A DNA stretch of 63,782 nt from Methanobrevibacter_A sp964547125 (GTDB taxonomy: Archaea; Methanobacteriota; Methanobacteria; Methanobacteriales; Methanobacteriaceae), in the NCBI GenBank assembly GCA_964547125.1, contig CAZJLS010000001.1:1-63782 (forward strand). The letters are read 5' to 3'. Shown here one piece after another: positions 23,583-31,949 of the stretch. The notes under the pieces were generated by a model. The model was not told the origin of the DNA. It was given only the letters and a program-made list of their open reading frames with translations, and searched no databases. How positions within the stretch are numbered: the stretch's first letter is position 1; each line of letters opens with the position of its first letter. The position numbers were made by a program, and so were the translations under genes.

Positions 23583-24476
23583 ATGTTAGATTCTAAATTA
23601 ATAAGTAAAATATCTTCAATATCCTCAGTTTTAGAAGTAAGTGGTTATCCAAAACCTGGAAATGTTCATCGTACAAACGATTTTCCAGATATGGTCTTTG
23701 AAGACTTTTTAATAAGTGGTGTTGTAACAGGTGATATAATAGAAAATGCAACAAGACATATAAAAAAACATGGAGTTGAAAACTCCCAAGTGGGGAAATA
23801 CATTCTTGATGCAGTACGTGAAACAGATAAATGGATTAAAAACAACACTAACTTAGGAATAATGATGCTTGAAGTTCCAATGGCACAAGCAACAATAATA
23901 AGTGAAAATTTCAATCAAATACAAGAAAATGTTGGATTAATATTAGAAAATTCAACAGTTGAAGATGCAATAAATTTATATGATGCAATAAATATTGCAG
24001 ATGCAGGTGGAATGGGAGATCAAGACGAATACGATGTTCAAAGCAAGAATGCTAAAAACGAATTAAGACAAAACAATCAAACAATGTTTGATGTTCTTGA
24101 AATATCCTCAAAATGGGATCAACTAGCATATGAACTAACAAACAAAATGCCAACACTATTTAACACAGGTTTTAAAACATTCCAAACATTAAAAAACGAA
24201 TCAACAATTAATGATGCAACCACCACAACATTCCTAACTTTATTATCACAAGTACCAGACACACTCATAAGCCGCAAATATGGTATGGATTGCGCAAAAA
24301 ACATAAGTAACAAAGCAAAAAACATATTGGAAAACAAAAATAATGAAAACTTTAAAAAACAATTAATAGAATTTGATAAATACTTATTTGAAAACAAATT
24401 CAATCCAGGAACAACAGCAGATTTAACTGCTTCAAGTATAATGTTAAGTTTTTTAAATGAAGCAGAACAAAAATAA
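23583..24476 (+). CDS. triphosphoribosyl-dephospho-CoA synthase (CitG) family protein
   Basis: A 297-residue protein of the CitG/MdcB fold family. Recognisable blocks are LEVSGYPKPGNVHRTNDF near residue 20, TNLGIMMLEVPMAQA near 95 and NIADAGGMGDQDEYDV near 140, then the C-terminal FNPGTTADLTASSIML. In bacteria CitG makes the citrate lyase prosthetic group; methanogens lack that enzyme, so the archaeal member probably acts on another nucleotide cofactor. It lies 10 bp after hemB and its end overlaps the longest possible reading of pheS. Confidence 0.82.
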   Translation: MLDSKLISKISSISSVLEVSGYPKPGNVHRTNDFPDMVFEDFLISGVVTGDIIENATRHIKKHGVENSQVGKYILDAVRETDKWIKNNTNLGIMMLEVPMAQATIISENFNQIQENVGLILENSTVEDAINLYDAINIADAGGMGDQDEYDVQSKNAKNELRQNNQTMFDVLEISSKWDQLAYELTNKMPTLFNTGFKTFQTLKNESTINDATTTTFLTLLSQVPDTLISRKYGMDCAKNISNKAKNILENKNNENFKKQLIEFDKYLFENKFNPGTTADLTASSIMLSFLNEAEQK

Positions 24477-24522
24477 TAAAGATGTAAAAAAAAATTCAAT
24501 ATTTTTCGTGTGGTTGTTAATA

Positions 24523-26259
24523 GTGACAGAATCAGATAAAAATAATAAAAACAATAAAAATAATGATAAAAACACTCCAAACGATGATTTACTCTCAGTA
24601 ATCGGAGAAGCAGGAGAATTTGCAGGTAAAAACATTAAAGGAATATTAAAAAATTTAGATGGCAGTTTACAATTTTCAAAAGGAGCAGAAACACTTTCAA
24701 ACAAATTACTCGCTCCAATTTTAAACAAAATTATACCTGAATTACATATCTATGAAAAAAAATTATTAAAAGAACTTGAAAAGGATGAAAACATAAGTCC
24801 TGAAGAAATTGCAAAAAACACAGGTATGGATATTAAATCAGTAATGAGTGCAGCAGGTTCACTTGCAAGTAAAAACATTATCTTAATGATAAAAGATGTT
24901 GATGAAAGTGCAAAACTAACAGAAACAGGAGAATCAATTGCAGAAAACGGTTTACCTGAAAGAAAAATATTAAACGCACTAAGTACTGAAGAAGAAATAC
25001 ATATGAAAGACCTTAAAGAAAAAACAGGTCTTGAAAAATTCGAAGTAAACATTGCATTAGGATGGTTAAGACGTAAAGACTGGGCAAAAATAGATAAAGG
25101 CGCTCTAAAATTAACTCCTAATGGAAAAGAATTCGAAAACAAATTAGGTGCAGATGAAGAACTATTAAAAAGATTACTTGATGAAAAAATCATCAATATA
25201 AATGATTTATCTGATGCTGAAAAACAAGCACTTAAAGATTTAAAAGACCGTAAAACATTAATCGAAGAAATAAAACACACAGAACACAGATTCGAATTAA
25301 CTAATATTGGTAAAATAATACTTGAGAAAGGATTCACAATATCTGAACAAGCAACACAACTTACACACGAACAATTAGAATCCGGAGATTGGGAATCATT
25401 ATCATATCGTCCATACGACATTAATGCAGAAGCACCAATAATATTCCCTGGAAAACAACATCCTCTTAGAAAAATAATGGAAGAAATAAGAGAAATATTC
25501 TTAAATATGGGATTCACAGAAGCAAATGGAGACATATTAAACAGTGCATTCTGGAATTTTGATTCATTATTCCAACCACAAGACCATGCAGCAAGAGAAA
25601 TGCAAGATACGTTTTATGTTAAAAATCCACAATTTGTAGGATTGCCAGATAAAGAATTAGTAGATAAAGTTGCAATAACTCATGAAAATGGTGGACACAC
25701 AGACAGTGAAGGATGGAATTATAAATGGGATGTTGAAGTTGCAAAACAAGCAGTACTAAGAACACACACTACAGGAATAAGTACTAAATATCTTAAAGAA
25801 AACCAACAACCAATGAAAATGTTCAGTGTTGGAAGAGTATTCCGTAGAGAAACAATAAGCTATAAACACTTACCAGAATTCCATCAAGTAGAAGGAATAA
25901 TCGCAGGAGAAAACATAAACTTCCAAAACTTACTTGGAGTATTAAAAGAATTTTATAAAAAATTAGGTTTTGATAAAGTAAGATTCAGACCTGCATACTT
26001 CCCATACACATACTTAAGTATAGAAACAGAAGTATTCTTCGAAGAAAAAGATTCATGGATTGAACTTGGAGGGTCAGGAATGTTCCGTCCAGAAGTACTA
26101 GAACCATTAGGTATTGATGTTCCAGTATTGGCATTTGGATTAGGAATAGAAAGACTTGCAATGTTAAGATATGATCTTGAAGACATAAGAATGTTATATA
26201 AAAGTGATATTCAATGGTTAAGAAATTTACCGTTGGATAAAGGAATCAAATTAGAATAA
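24523..26259 (+). CDS. pheS: phenylalanyl-tRNA synthetase alpha subunit, with Asn/Lys-rich N-terminal extension
   Basis: The class II alpha subunit pairs with PheT (not in the window). Motif 1 region is HPLRKIMEEIREIFLNMGF, followed by QPQDHAAREMQDTFYV, motif 2 FSVGRVFRRETISYKHLPEF and motif 3 GLGIERLAMLRYDLED. The usual archaeal start is near HIYEKKLLKELEKD, with winged-helix domains after it. Before it lie about 75 extra residues containing DKNNKNNKNNDKN and a GEAGEFAGKNIKGIL stretch. The frame is open back to an ATG at 24457 inside the CitG-like gene; the GTG at 24523 (VTESDKNN) is preferred because it avoids the overlap. The start remains uncertain. Confidence 0.93.
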   Translation: MTESDKNNKNNKNNDKNTPNDDLLSVIGEAGEFAGKNIKGILKNLDGSLQFSKGAETLSNKLLAPILNKIIPELHIYEKKLLKELEKDENISPEEIAKNTGMDIKSVMSAAGSLASKNIILMIKDVDESAKLTETGESIAENGLPERKILNALSTEEEIHMKDLKEKTGLEKFEVNIALGWLRRKDWAKIDKGALKLTPNGKEFENKLGADEELLKRLLDEKIININDLSDAEKQALKDLKDRKTLIEEIKHTEHRFELTNIGKIILEKGFTISEQATQLTHEQLESGDWESLSYRPYDINAEAPIIFPGKQHPLRKIMEEIREIFLNMGFTEANGDILNSAFWNFDSLFQPQDHAAREMQDTFYVKNPQFVGLPDKELVDKVAITHENGGHTDSEGWNYKWDVEVAKQAVLRTHTTGISTKYLKENQQPMKMFSVGRVFRRETISYKHLPEFHQVEGIIAGENINFQNLLGVLKEFYKKLGFDKVRFRPAYFPYTYLSIETEVFFEEKDSWIELGGSGMFRPEVLEPLGIDVPVLAFGLGIERLAMLRYDLEDIRMLYKSDIQWLRNLPLDKGIKLE

Positions 26260-26276
26260 TTATGGAGTAAATAATC

Positions 26277-27044
26277 ATGATAGAATTATTATCATGGAAT
26301 GTTAATGGAATAAGAGCAATACATCGTAAAGGTTTTATTGAATGGTTATCTGGTTATAAACCGGATATAATTTCAATACAGGAAACTAAAGCACATGTGG
26401 AGCAGTTACCGAAAAAATTAATAAACATACCTGAGTATACAAGTTATTTTAGTGAAGCAGAACGTAAAGGTTACAGTGGTGTAGCAACATATACAAATAT
26501 TAAACCTGCAAATGTTTCTAAAGGTTTTGGAATAGAAAAATTTGATAATGAAGGAAGAATACTCCAATTAGATTATGAAAAATTCACATTATTAAACATA
26601 TATTATCCTAATGGAGGTTCAGGTGAAGAGAGATTAAAATATAAAATGGATTTTTATGATGCATTTTTAGATTATGTTAATAATTTAAGAGATAATGGTG
26701 TTAATCTTGTTATTTGTGGAGATGTTAATACTGCACATAAACCAATAGATCTTGCAAGACCGGAAGCTAATGAAGATGTATCTGGTTTTTTACCAGAAGA
26801 ACGTGCTTGGGTTTCAAAATTTTTAGATAATGGGTATGTTGATACTTTCCGTGAGTTTAATAAAGAGGGGGATAATTATACTTGGTGGAGTTATCGTACA
26901 CGTGCAAGAGATAGGAATGTGGGTTGGAGACTTGATTATTTCTTTGTTAATAAAGAATTTATGGATAATGTTGTTGATTCTTATATTTTAAGTGATGTGA
27001 TGGGTTCAGATCACTGTCCTATTGGTTTAAAATTGGATTTATAA
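26277..27044 (+). CDS. xth: exodeoxyribonuclease III / AP endonuclease
   Basis: A repair nuclease that cuts at abasic sites. The EEP-family motifs are LLSWNVNGIRA at the start, ISIQETKA near residue 36, VVATYTN-type GVATYTN near 66, NIYYPNGG near 110, GDVNTAHKPIDL near 149, and WRLDYFFV plus GSDHCPIGL at the end. All catalytic residues (Asn, Glu, Tyr, Asp, Asn, Asp, His) are visible. It follows pheS by 17 bp and overlaps the convergent HAD gene tail to tail by six bases. Confidence 0.96.
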   Translation: MIELLSWNVNGIRAIHRKGFIEWLSGYKPDIISIQETKAHVEQLPKKLINIPEYTSYFSEAERKGYSGVATYTNIKPANVSKGFGIEKFDNEGRILQLDYEKFTLLNIYYPNGGSGEERLKYKMDFYDAFLDYVNNLRDNGVNLVICGDVNTAHKPIDLARPEANEDVSGFLPEERAWVSKFLDNGYVDTFREFNKEGDNYTWWSYRTRARDRNVGWRLDYFFVNKEFMDNVVDSYILSDVMGSDHCPIGLKLDL

Positions 27045-27716
27045 TATTTTATCCAATTCACTAATATTTTTTATTACTTTAATATTTAGATTTTTAATTT
27101 TTTCTTCTTCTTCAGGAGTTATATGTGAGTTAACTAATACAGCTTTCATTCCAGAGTTAACTGCTCCAATAATATCTATATCTAGTTTATTTCCAACCAT
27201 TATGCTTTTTTCTGCTTTGCAGTTTAGTTGTTTCATTGCTTCTTGGAATATTCCTATGTTTGGTTTTTCTATTCCAATTTCTTGTGAGGTTATAACTGAA
27301 TCAAAGAAGCTGTGTATTCTGAGTCTTATTAGTTTCTCCCATTGTTTTATAGTTATTCCGTTACTTATTGCTCCTAATCTGTATCCTTTTTCTCTTAGGT
27401 ATAATAGTATGTCTGTTGTTCTTGGAAATGGTCTGAGTAATGCAAATTTTACATTGTGGTATGTTGTCATTCCTAGTGCTATTAAAAATGGATCTTCTTT
27501 TCCTAGAACTTCTTTTGTTAGTACATTAAAGTGTTTGTTGTAATTACTTCCTTTTTTACTTATTATTTTTTTAAGTAATTCATATGCTTCGTCCCTTTCT
27601 AAGGGTAATCCATTTTCAACCATGGCTTCTATTGCAGCTTGTCTTGCAGTTTCTGCAAAATGGGAGGTGTCAAGTAATGTGTCATCAATATCAAAAAACA
27701 CTGCTTTTTCTGTCAT
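27039..27716 (-). CDS. HAD-superfamily hydrolase
   Basis: A 225-residue haloacid dehalogenase-like phosphatase. Motif I is FFDIDDTLLDTS (nucleophile Asp and second Asp), motif II AISNG, motif III the Lys in IGIEKPNIG and motif IV MVGNKLDIDIIGA. The cap of about 80 residues between motifs I and II suggests a C1-type small-molecule phosphatase. The substrate is unknown. An AGG-type ribosome binding site lies before the ATG, and the polB2 gene starts upstream on the same strand with a 25-bp gap. Confidence 0.88.
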   Translation of the reverse strand: MTEKAVFFDIDDTLLDTSHFAETARQAAIEAMVENGLPLERDEAYELLKKIISKKGSNYNKHFNVLTKEVLGKEDPFLIALGMTTYHNVKFALLRPFPRTTDILLYLREKGYRLGAISNGITIKQWEKLIRLRIHSFFDSVITSQEIGIEKPNIGIFQEAMKQLNCKAEKSIMVGNKLDIDIIGAVNSGMKAVLVNSHITPEEEEKIKNLNIKVIKNISELDKIL

Positions 27717-27741
27717 TATTAAAACCTGTTACATGTTTATT

Positions 27742-28419
27742 TTAAAAGAATTCATCTAAACTAACTTGTCTTTCATTATTAGCATATTCCACTAAACGTT
27801 CTTCAGTGTAACCTAAAGATTCCATTATGCGTGAAACAGCAGGTAATATTTGGTTATTTATATAATAGTTAGCATCATACTCTACACCTTCACTATATTC
27901 GTAGGGTATTGCTCTGTGGCTAATAGGTCCTTTACCTTTTTTTATAATGTATCTTACGATGGTACCGCTTCTAACATCTAGGCCGTGTTCTTGTAGTATT
28001 CGTGCGGCCATTACATGTGGTCCAATTTGTTTATAACTTGAAAGGTTTTTAGTAATTTGTGTATGTATGACTAATTCATCTATTTTTATATTTCCTGATT
28101 TAACTCTTTTTAAGCTTTCTTTTATAATGTCAAGTGATTTGTCAACATTCCCTTCACTTAATATGGAATGTAAAACATCTTCTTGGGTTTTTTTAGCAAT
28201 ATTCGCCCAGTCTCGTCTAACTAATTCTAATCCTTTTGCAATAATTTTACCATCTTCAATTACTGCATATCTTTTTTTAGTTAAGAAAAATCCTCTGCGA
28301 TAAAACCCTTCGTATTCTAGTTCCATACTTTCAGGAAGTGAGTCATTAAAATTTTTTAGAAATTCTTGGGCTTTATTTTTGATTTCTTCTTCAATTTCGT
28401 TTTGTTTTACACTTTCCAT
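27742..28419 (-). CDS. polB2: DNA polymerase B small subunit PolB2 (C-terminal part of split family-B polymerase)
   Basis: A 225-residue protein matching the thumb/C-terminal part of family-B DNA polymerases. The KKRYAVIEDGKIIAKGLELV block is the KKxY motif region, followed by RRDWANIAKKTQ, and SYKQIGPHVMAA, KKGKGPISHRA and YDANYYINNQILPAVSRI are typical of the polymerase C-terminus. In Methanothermobacter the enzyme is encoded by two separate genes, a large PolB1 and a small PolB2 of about this size; this is the small part, and PolB1 is not in the window. It supports placement in the Methanobacteriales. Confidence 0.9.
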   Translation of the reverse strand: MESVKQNEIEEEIKNKAQEFLKNFNDSLPESMELEYEGFYRRGFFLTKKRYAVIEDGKIIAKGLELVRRDWANIAKKTQEDVLHSILSEGNVDKSLDIIKESLKRVKSGNIKIDELVIHTQITKNLSSYKQIGPHVMAARILQEHGLDVRSGTIVRYIIKKGKGPISHRAIPYEYSEGVEYDANYYINNQILPAVSRIMESLGYTEERLVEYANNERQVSLDEFF

Positions 28420-28758
28420 TTGTTAACCTGGAAATATTTTTGTTAAGATACTATTTTTTATAATAATAAGTTTTATTATATATTATATTAAATATATAAA
28501 TTTAGTATTTATTTTTGGAATGTTTTTTGTTTTTAATAGTGAAGTTTAGATTTTAGAATAAAAGATAATGTTTATATATAATATTAAATTAATATTATTA
28601 TATCATAAAAAAATTAGTTTTATAGTTTTTTCTTAAAACTTTTAATTTTTAAAGATACAAAAACTTATTCTTTATTTATTAATAAAATAATTTTTCATTC
28701 ATAATAATTAAAATAAAGATTTCTTAACAAAAATAACAAATTTTGGTGGTAAATTAAT
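28420..28758. other. divergent promoter region between polB2 and rps8e
   Basis: About 340 bp of AT-rich DNA with no coding frame. TATA-like elements occur on both strands, for example TTTATATATAATATT at about 28570-28585 facing rps8e and TATATAATATAATA-type sequence near 28475-28495 facing polB2. No RNA gene or repeat was recognised. Confidence 0.55.
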
Positions 28759-29142
28759 ATGGCAATAAGTCAAGGAAAATCAACCAGAGGATTATCTGGT
28801 AAAAGAAACATATCAATGCGTGGTAAAAGAAAATACGAATTAGGAAGAGACCCAGCAGAAACAAAAATTGGGGAAAGAAGATTAAGAAAAATAAGAACAC
28901 GTGGTGGAAACTACAAAAACAGATTAGCTGTAGGAAACATAATAAACTTAATCGATCCTGATACAAACACTGCAAAAAATGCTGAAATATTCAACGTAGT
29001 TGAAAACAAAGCAAACCCAAACTATGTAAGACGTAACATTATAACAAAAGGAGCAATCGTCGAAACTAGTGAAGGTAATGCAAAAGTAACAAGCCGTCCA
29101 GGACAAGACGGTGTTATTAATGGTGTTTTAATAAAAGAATAA
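28759..29142 (+). CDS. rps8e: ribosomal protein S8e
   Basis: A small-subunit protein shared by archaea and eukaryotes. The 127 basic residues contain SQGKSTRGLSGKRNISMRG, KRKYELGRDPAETKIG and RTRGGNYKNRLA, all hallmark S8e blocks, and the C-terminus ends GQDGVINGVLIKE. The ATG follows GGTGG at 28744-28748. It is transcribed alone. Confidence 0.97.
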   Translation: MAISQGKSTRGLSGKRNISMRGKRKYELGRDPAETKIGERRLRKIRTRGGNYKNRLAVGNIINLIDPDTNTAKNAEIFNVVENKANPNYVRRNIITKGAIVETSEGNAKVTSRPGQDGVINGVLIKE

Positions 29143-29362
29143 TTAAAAATTCTTTTAACATAAAACATATAACTACTCTTTTTTTATATTATTTTAATAA
29201 ATAAACAATTCCTAAAACATATCTACTATTTTTTTTATCTAGGAAATTAATTTCAGATAATAATTTTTAATACTAATAAAATATAATATTAAATTATTAT
29301 AATTCATTTTGATATAAATAAAAATTAGATTATTTTTTATTCATTGGAGGATTCACTAAAAA

Positions 29363-30370
29363 ATGAAAATAGGAATGAACCATGGTGCTGGCGGAGAAGT
29401 AATGGAAACACTCATCAAGCAAACAATACTTGGAAATGTAGACAAAAAAACAGTTAATAATGGTATAGGTTTAGACTCTTTAGATGATGGAGCAACAATA
29501 CCAATTGGTGATAAACATATTGTAGTAACAACTGATGGGCACACAGTAAAACCATTATTTTTCCCTGGTGGAGATATTGGAAGAATATCTGCTGCAGGAA
29601 CAATAAATGATGTTTCAATGATGGGAGCAAAACCATTAGCAATAACAAATTCAATGGTGATACAAGAAGGATTCCCAATAGAATCTTTAGACAAAATAAT
29701 GAAATCTATGAATGATTGTTGTAAGGAAACAGATACTGCAATCATTGCCGGAGATACAAAAGTAATGGAATCTGATAAATTAGATGGTATTGTAATATCA
29801 ACTACTGGGATAGGCATAACAGATAAACCAATAAGAGACTCCACAATGGAAAAAGGAGATAAAATAATAGTAACTGGTACTGTGGGGGATCATGGATTAA
29901 CATTAATGAGTGTTAGAGAAGGAATAGAATTTCAATCAGATACCTTAAAAAGTGATGTTGCACCAATGTGGAATATTGTTGAAAAAGCAAAAGAAGCAGG
30001 TGAAATTCATGCAATGAAGGATCCTACAAGAGGGGGTTTGGCAAATGCAATTAATGAGATGTGTGAAAAATCAAATCTTGGGGCATTATTACAAGATGAT
30101 CAAATACCTGTAAATGATGCAGTTCATGCAGTAAGTGAAATGTTAGGTATGGATCCATATGAAGTTGCAAATGAAGGAAAAATTGTTATGAGTGTTAAAG
30201 CAGAAGATGCTGAAGATATATTAAAAGCAATAAAAACCGATAAATATGGTAAAAATGCGGCGATTATTGGGGAAGTTACTGATGATAAACATGTATTGGT
30301 AGAAACACCAGTTGGTGGAACAAGAATAATGGAACCTCCAATAGCTGATCCAGTACCGAGAGTTTGTTAA
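29363..30370 (+). CDS. hypE: hydrogenase expression/formation protein HypE
   Basis: HypE dehydrates carbamoyl groups on its own C-terminal cysteine to supply cyanide ligands for NiFe hydrogenases. The start MNHGAGGEVMETLI is typical, AGTINDVSMMGAKPLAI and KDPTRGGLANAINEM are conserved PurM-fold motifs, and the essential C-terminus PRVC is present. The length is 335 aa. GGAGG precedes the ATG at 29363. Hydrogenases are central to H2/methanol methanogenesis. An RDD membrane protein follows after 23 bp. Confidence 0.97.
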   Translation: MKIGMNHGAGGEVMETLIKQTILGNVDKKTVNNGIGLDSLDDGATIPIGDKHIVVTTDGHTVKPLFFPGGDIGRISAAGTINDVSMMGAKPLAITNSMVIQEGFPIESLDKIMKSMNDCCKETDTAIIAGDTKVMESDKLDGIVISTTGIGITDKPIRDSTMEKGDKIIVTGTVGDHGLTLMSVREGIEFQSDTLKSDVAPMWNIVEKAKEAGEIHAMKDPTRGGLANAINEMCEKSNLGALLQDDQIPVNDAVHAVSEMLGMDPYEVANEGKIVMSVKAEDAEDILKAIKTDKYGKNAAIIGEVTDDKHVLVETPVGGTRIMEPPIADPVPRVC

Positions 30371-30393
30371 TTTTTTTTTAGGAGGATTTTTTC

Positions 30394-30798
30394 ATGGAAT
30401 ATTTTAAAAAGAGATTTTATGCATATATTGTTGACTTTTTTGTTGTAACTGCATTTATGTGGTTAATTTCTTATGCATTATATTTATTTGCAAATTATTA
30501 TAATATATTTGAAATTTACCATTATTTCATATTTGTTTTACCTGTAGTGCAGATTTTTTATTTCACAATACTTGAAAAACATATTAATGCAACTGTGGGT
30601 AAAAGAATGTTTTATATAGAAGTGGATACTCCAAACCGTAATGGTTTAATGTATAAACAGACATTTGTAAGAAGTATTTCTAAACTTTATTGGATTCCAA
30701 TAATTTTAGATTTGTTAGTTGGTTTAATAGCTAAAAAGGATGATAGGTTTTTATCTTATATAACTAGAACTTATATTCGTATGGAAGAAGAGAACTAA
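30394..30798 (+). CDS. RDD-family membrane protein
   Basis: A 134-residue integral membrane protein with three hydrophobic stretches (about residues 8-35, 42-62 and 95-115). It starts MEYFKKRFYAYIVDFFVV, with the R and D of the RDD family, and has the ATVGKRMFYIEV motif in the middle. RDD proteins have been linked to ion transport in some bacteria; no function is known here. AGGAGG precedes the start. Confidence 0.82.
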   Translation: MEYFKKRFYAYIVDFFVVTAFMWLISYALYLFANYYNIFEIYHYFIFVLPVVQIFYFTILEKHINATVGKRMFYIEVDTPNRNGLMYKQTFVRSISKLYWIPIILDLLVGLIAKKDDRFLSYITRTYIRMEEEN

Positions 30799-30839
30799 AA
30801 GGATTTCTATTCTTTTTTTTGAGGATTTTGTATTTTATT

Positions 30840-31292
30840 ATGAAGTATAAGAAGGTTGCTGTTGGAGGTACTTTTGATAAGTTTCACAATGGCCATAGAA
30901 GATTATTGAATAAAGCTTTTGAAATTGGGGAGCATGTTGAGATTGGTGTCACTTCCAATGCTTTTGCAAGTGTTAAAGGTGATATTGATTCTTGTAGTGT
31001 TCGTATGGGTAATTTGAATGATTTTTTATCTGAAGATTATGATAATTTTCATATTAGTCGTTTAGATGATTCTTTTGGTCCAACTGTGAATGATAGTAGT
31101 TTTGATGCTATTGTTGTTAGTGAGGAAACTGAACCTACTGCTATTGAGATTAATAAAATTAGAAAAAGTAAGGGTATGTTAGAATTAGATATTATTGTTA
31201 TTAATTTTGTTTTGGCTAAAGATAAGATTCCTATTTCCAGTACTCGTATTCGTGCTGGTGAAATTGATAAGGAAGGCCATATTTTAAAATAA
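30840..31292 (+). CDS. coaD: phosphopantetheine adenylyltransferase, archaeal type
   Basis: It adenylates 4'-phosphopantetheine to dephospho-CoA. The nucleotidyltransferase signature VAVGGTFDKFHNGHRRLL lies near the start, with the HxGH-type HNGH. The C-terminal ISSTRIRAGEID motif is also conserved. The ATG at 30840 is preferred over TTG codons at 30819 and 30828, since MKYKKVAVGGTF is the usual beginning. The length is 150 aa from this start. Confidence 0.93.
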   Translation: MKYKKVAVGGTFDKFHNGHRRLLNKAFEIGEHVEIGVTSNAFASVKGDIDSCSVRMGNLNDFLSEDYDNFHISRLDDSFGPTVNDSSFDAIVVSEETEPTAIEINKIRKSKGMLELDIIVINFVLAKDKIPISSTRIRAGEIDKEGHILK

Positions 31293-31313
31293 AAAAAGAA
31301 AGGTGTTTTTTTT

Positions 31314-31607
31314 TTAGTGTGGGAATGGTCCTAAGTAGTTATATAGTATTACCCATATCATGAACCATAAGAATATGAATGGTAGTATTCCATTCCATAA
31401 CCATTTTTTAAATCCTTTCATTTCTTCGTCGTCGCCAATTATTCTGTCGGATATTTGTCCTGCTATGTATAGTAGTACAAATCCTATGAATGCTGCTATT
31501 ATATCATTTTTAAATCCTATCCATCCTAATGTGAATGTTGTGGATAAGATTGCGGCTATTATTGCAAATATTAAATGTATTGTTGTTACTTTTGGTGTGT
31601 TATCCAT
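31314..31607 (-). CDS. small integral membrane protein of unknown function
   Basis: A 97-residue protein with three or four predicted membrane helices (about residues 10-28, 32-50 and 70-90) and a charged central loop SDRIIGDDEEMKGFKKW. It resembles small conserved membrane proteins of Methanobacteriales (possibly DUF5379-like), but I cannot name it securely. It is convergent with coaD at 22 bp. Confidence 0.6.
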   Translation of the reverse strand: MDNTPKVTTIHLIFAIIAAILSTTFTLGWIGFKNDIIAAFIGFVLLYIAGQISDRIIGDDEEMKGFKKWLWNGILPFIFLWFMIWVILYNYLGPFPH

Positions 31608-31949
31608 GTTTATCTTTTTTCCATTATTTTTTTGTCTTTTATTTACTTTTGTTTTATATGGTATTTAAATTATTTATGCTTATTGTTAAATATAATTTTT
31701 ATAATAATTTGATGTATCTTTCTATTTATTGGTTTATTAATTTTTACATCATATAGTTTTAAATTATTTTATTGTTTATTTTAATCATCTTTTTCATGGT
31801 TGTTCTATTGAATTATTCTTTGATATTTTATTTTAATTGATAGTTTAAGATATTGGAAATAATTAAAAAGAATAATATTAAATTTATATTAAACAATAAA
31901 AACAAAAATCATATTCAAATAAAAAAAATTAAACAATGGAAATGAAATA
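31608..31949. other. divergent intergenic region before the NFACT gene
   Basis: About 340 bp, very AT-rich, without a coding frame or RNA structure that I can see. It must hold promoters for the small membrane protein on the minus strand and the NFACT gene on the plus strand; TATA-like AATATTAAATTTATATTAA-type sequence is at about 31874-31893. Confidence 0.5.
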
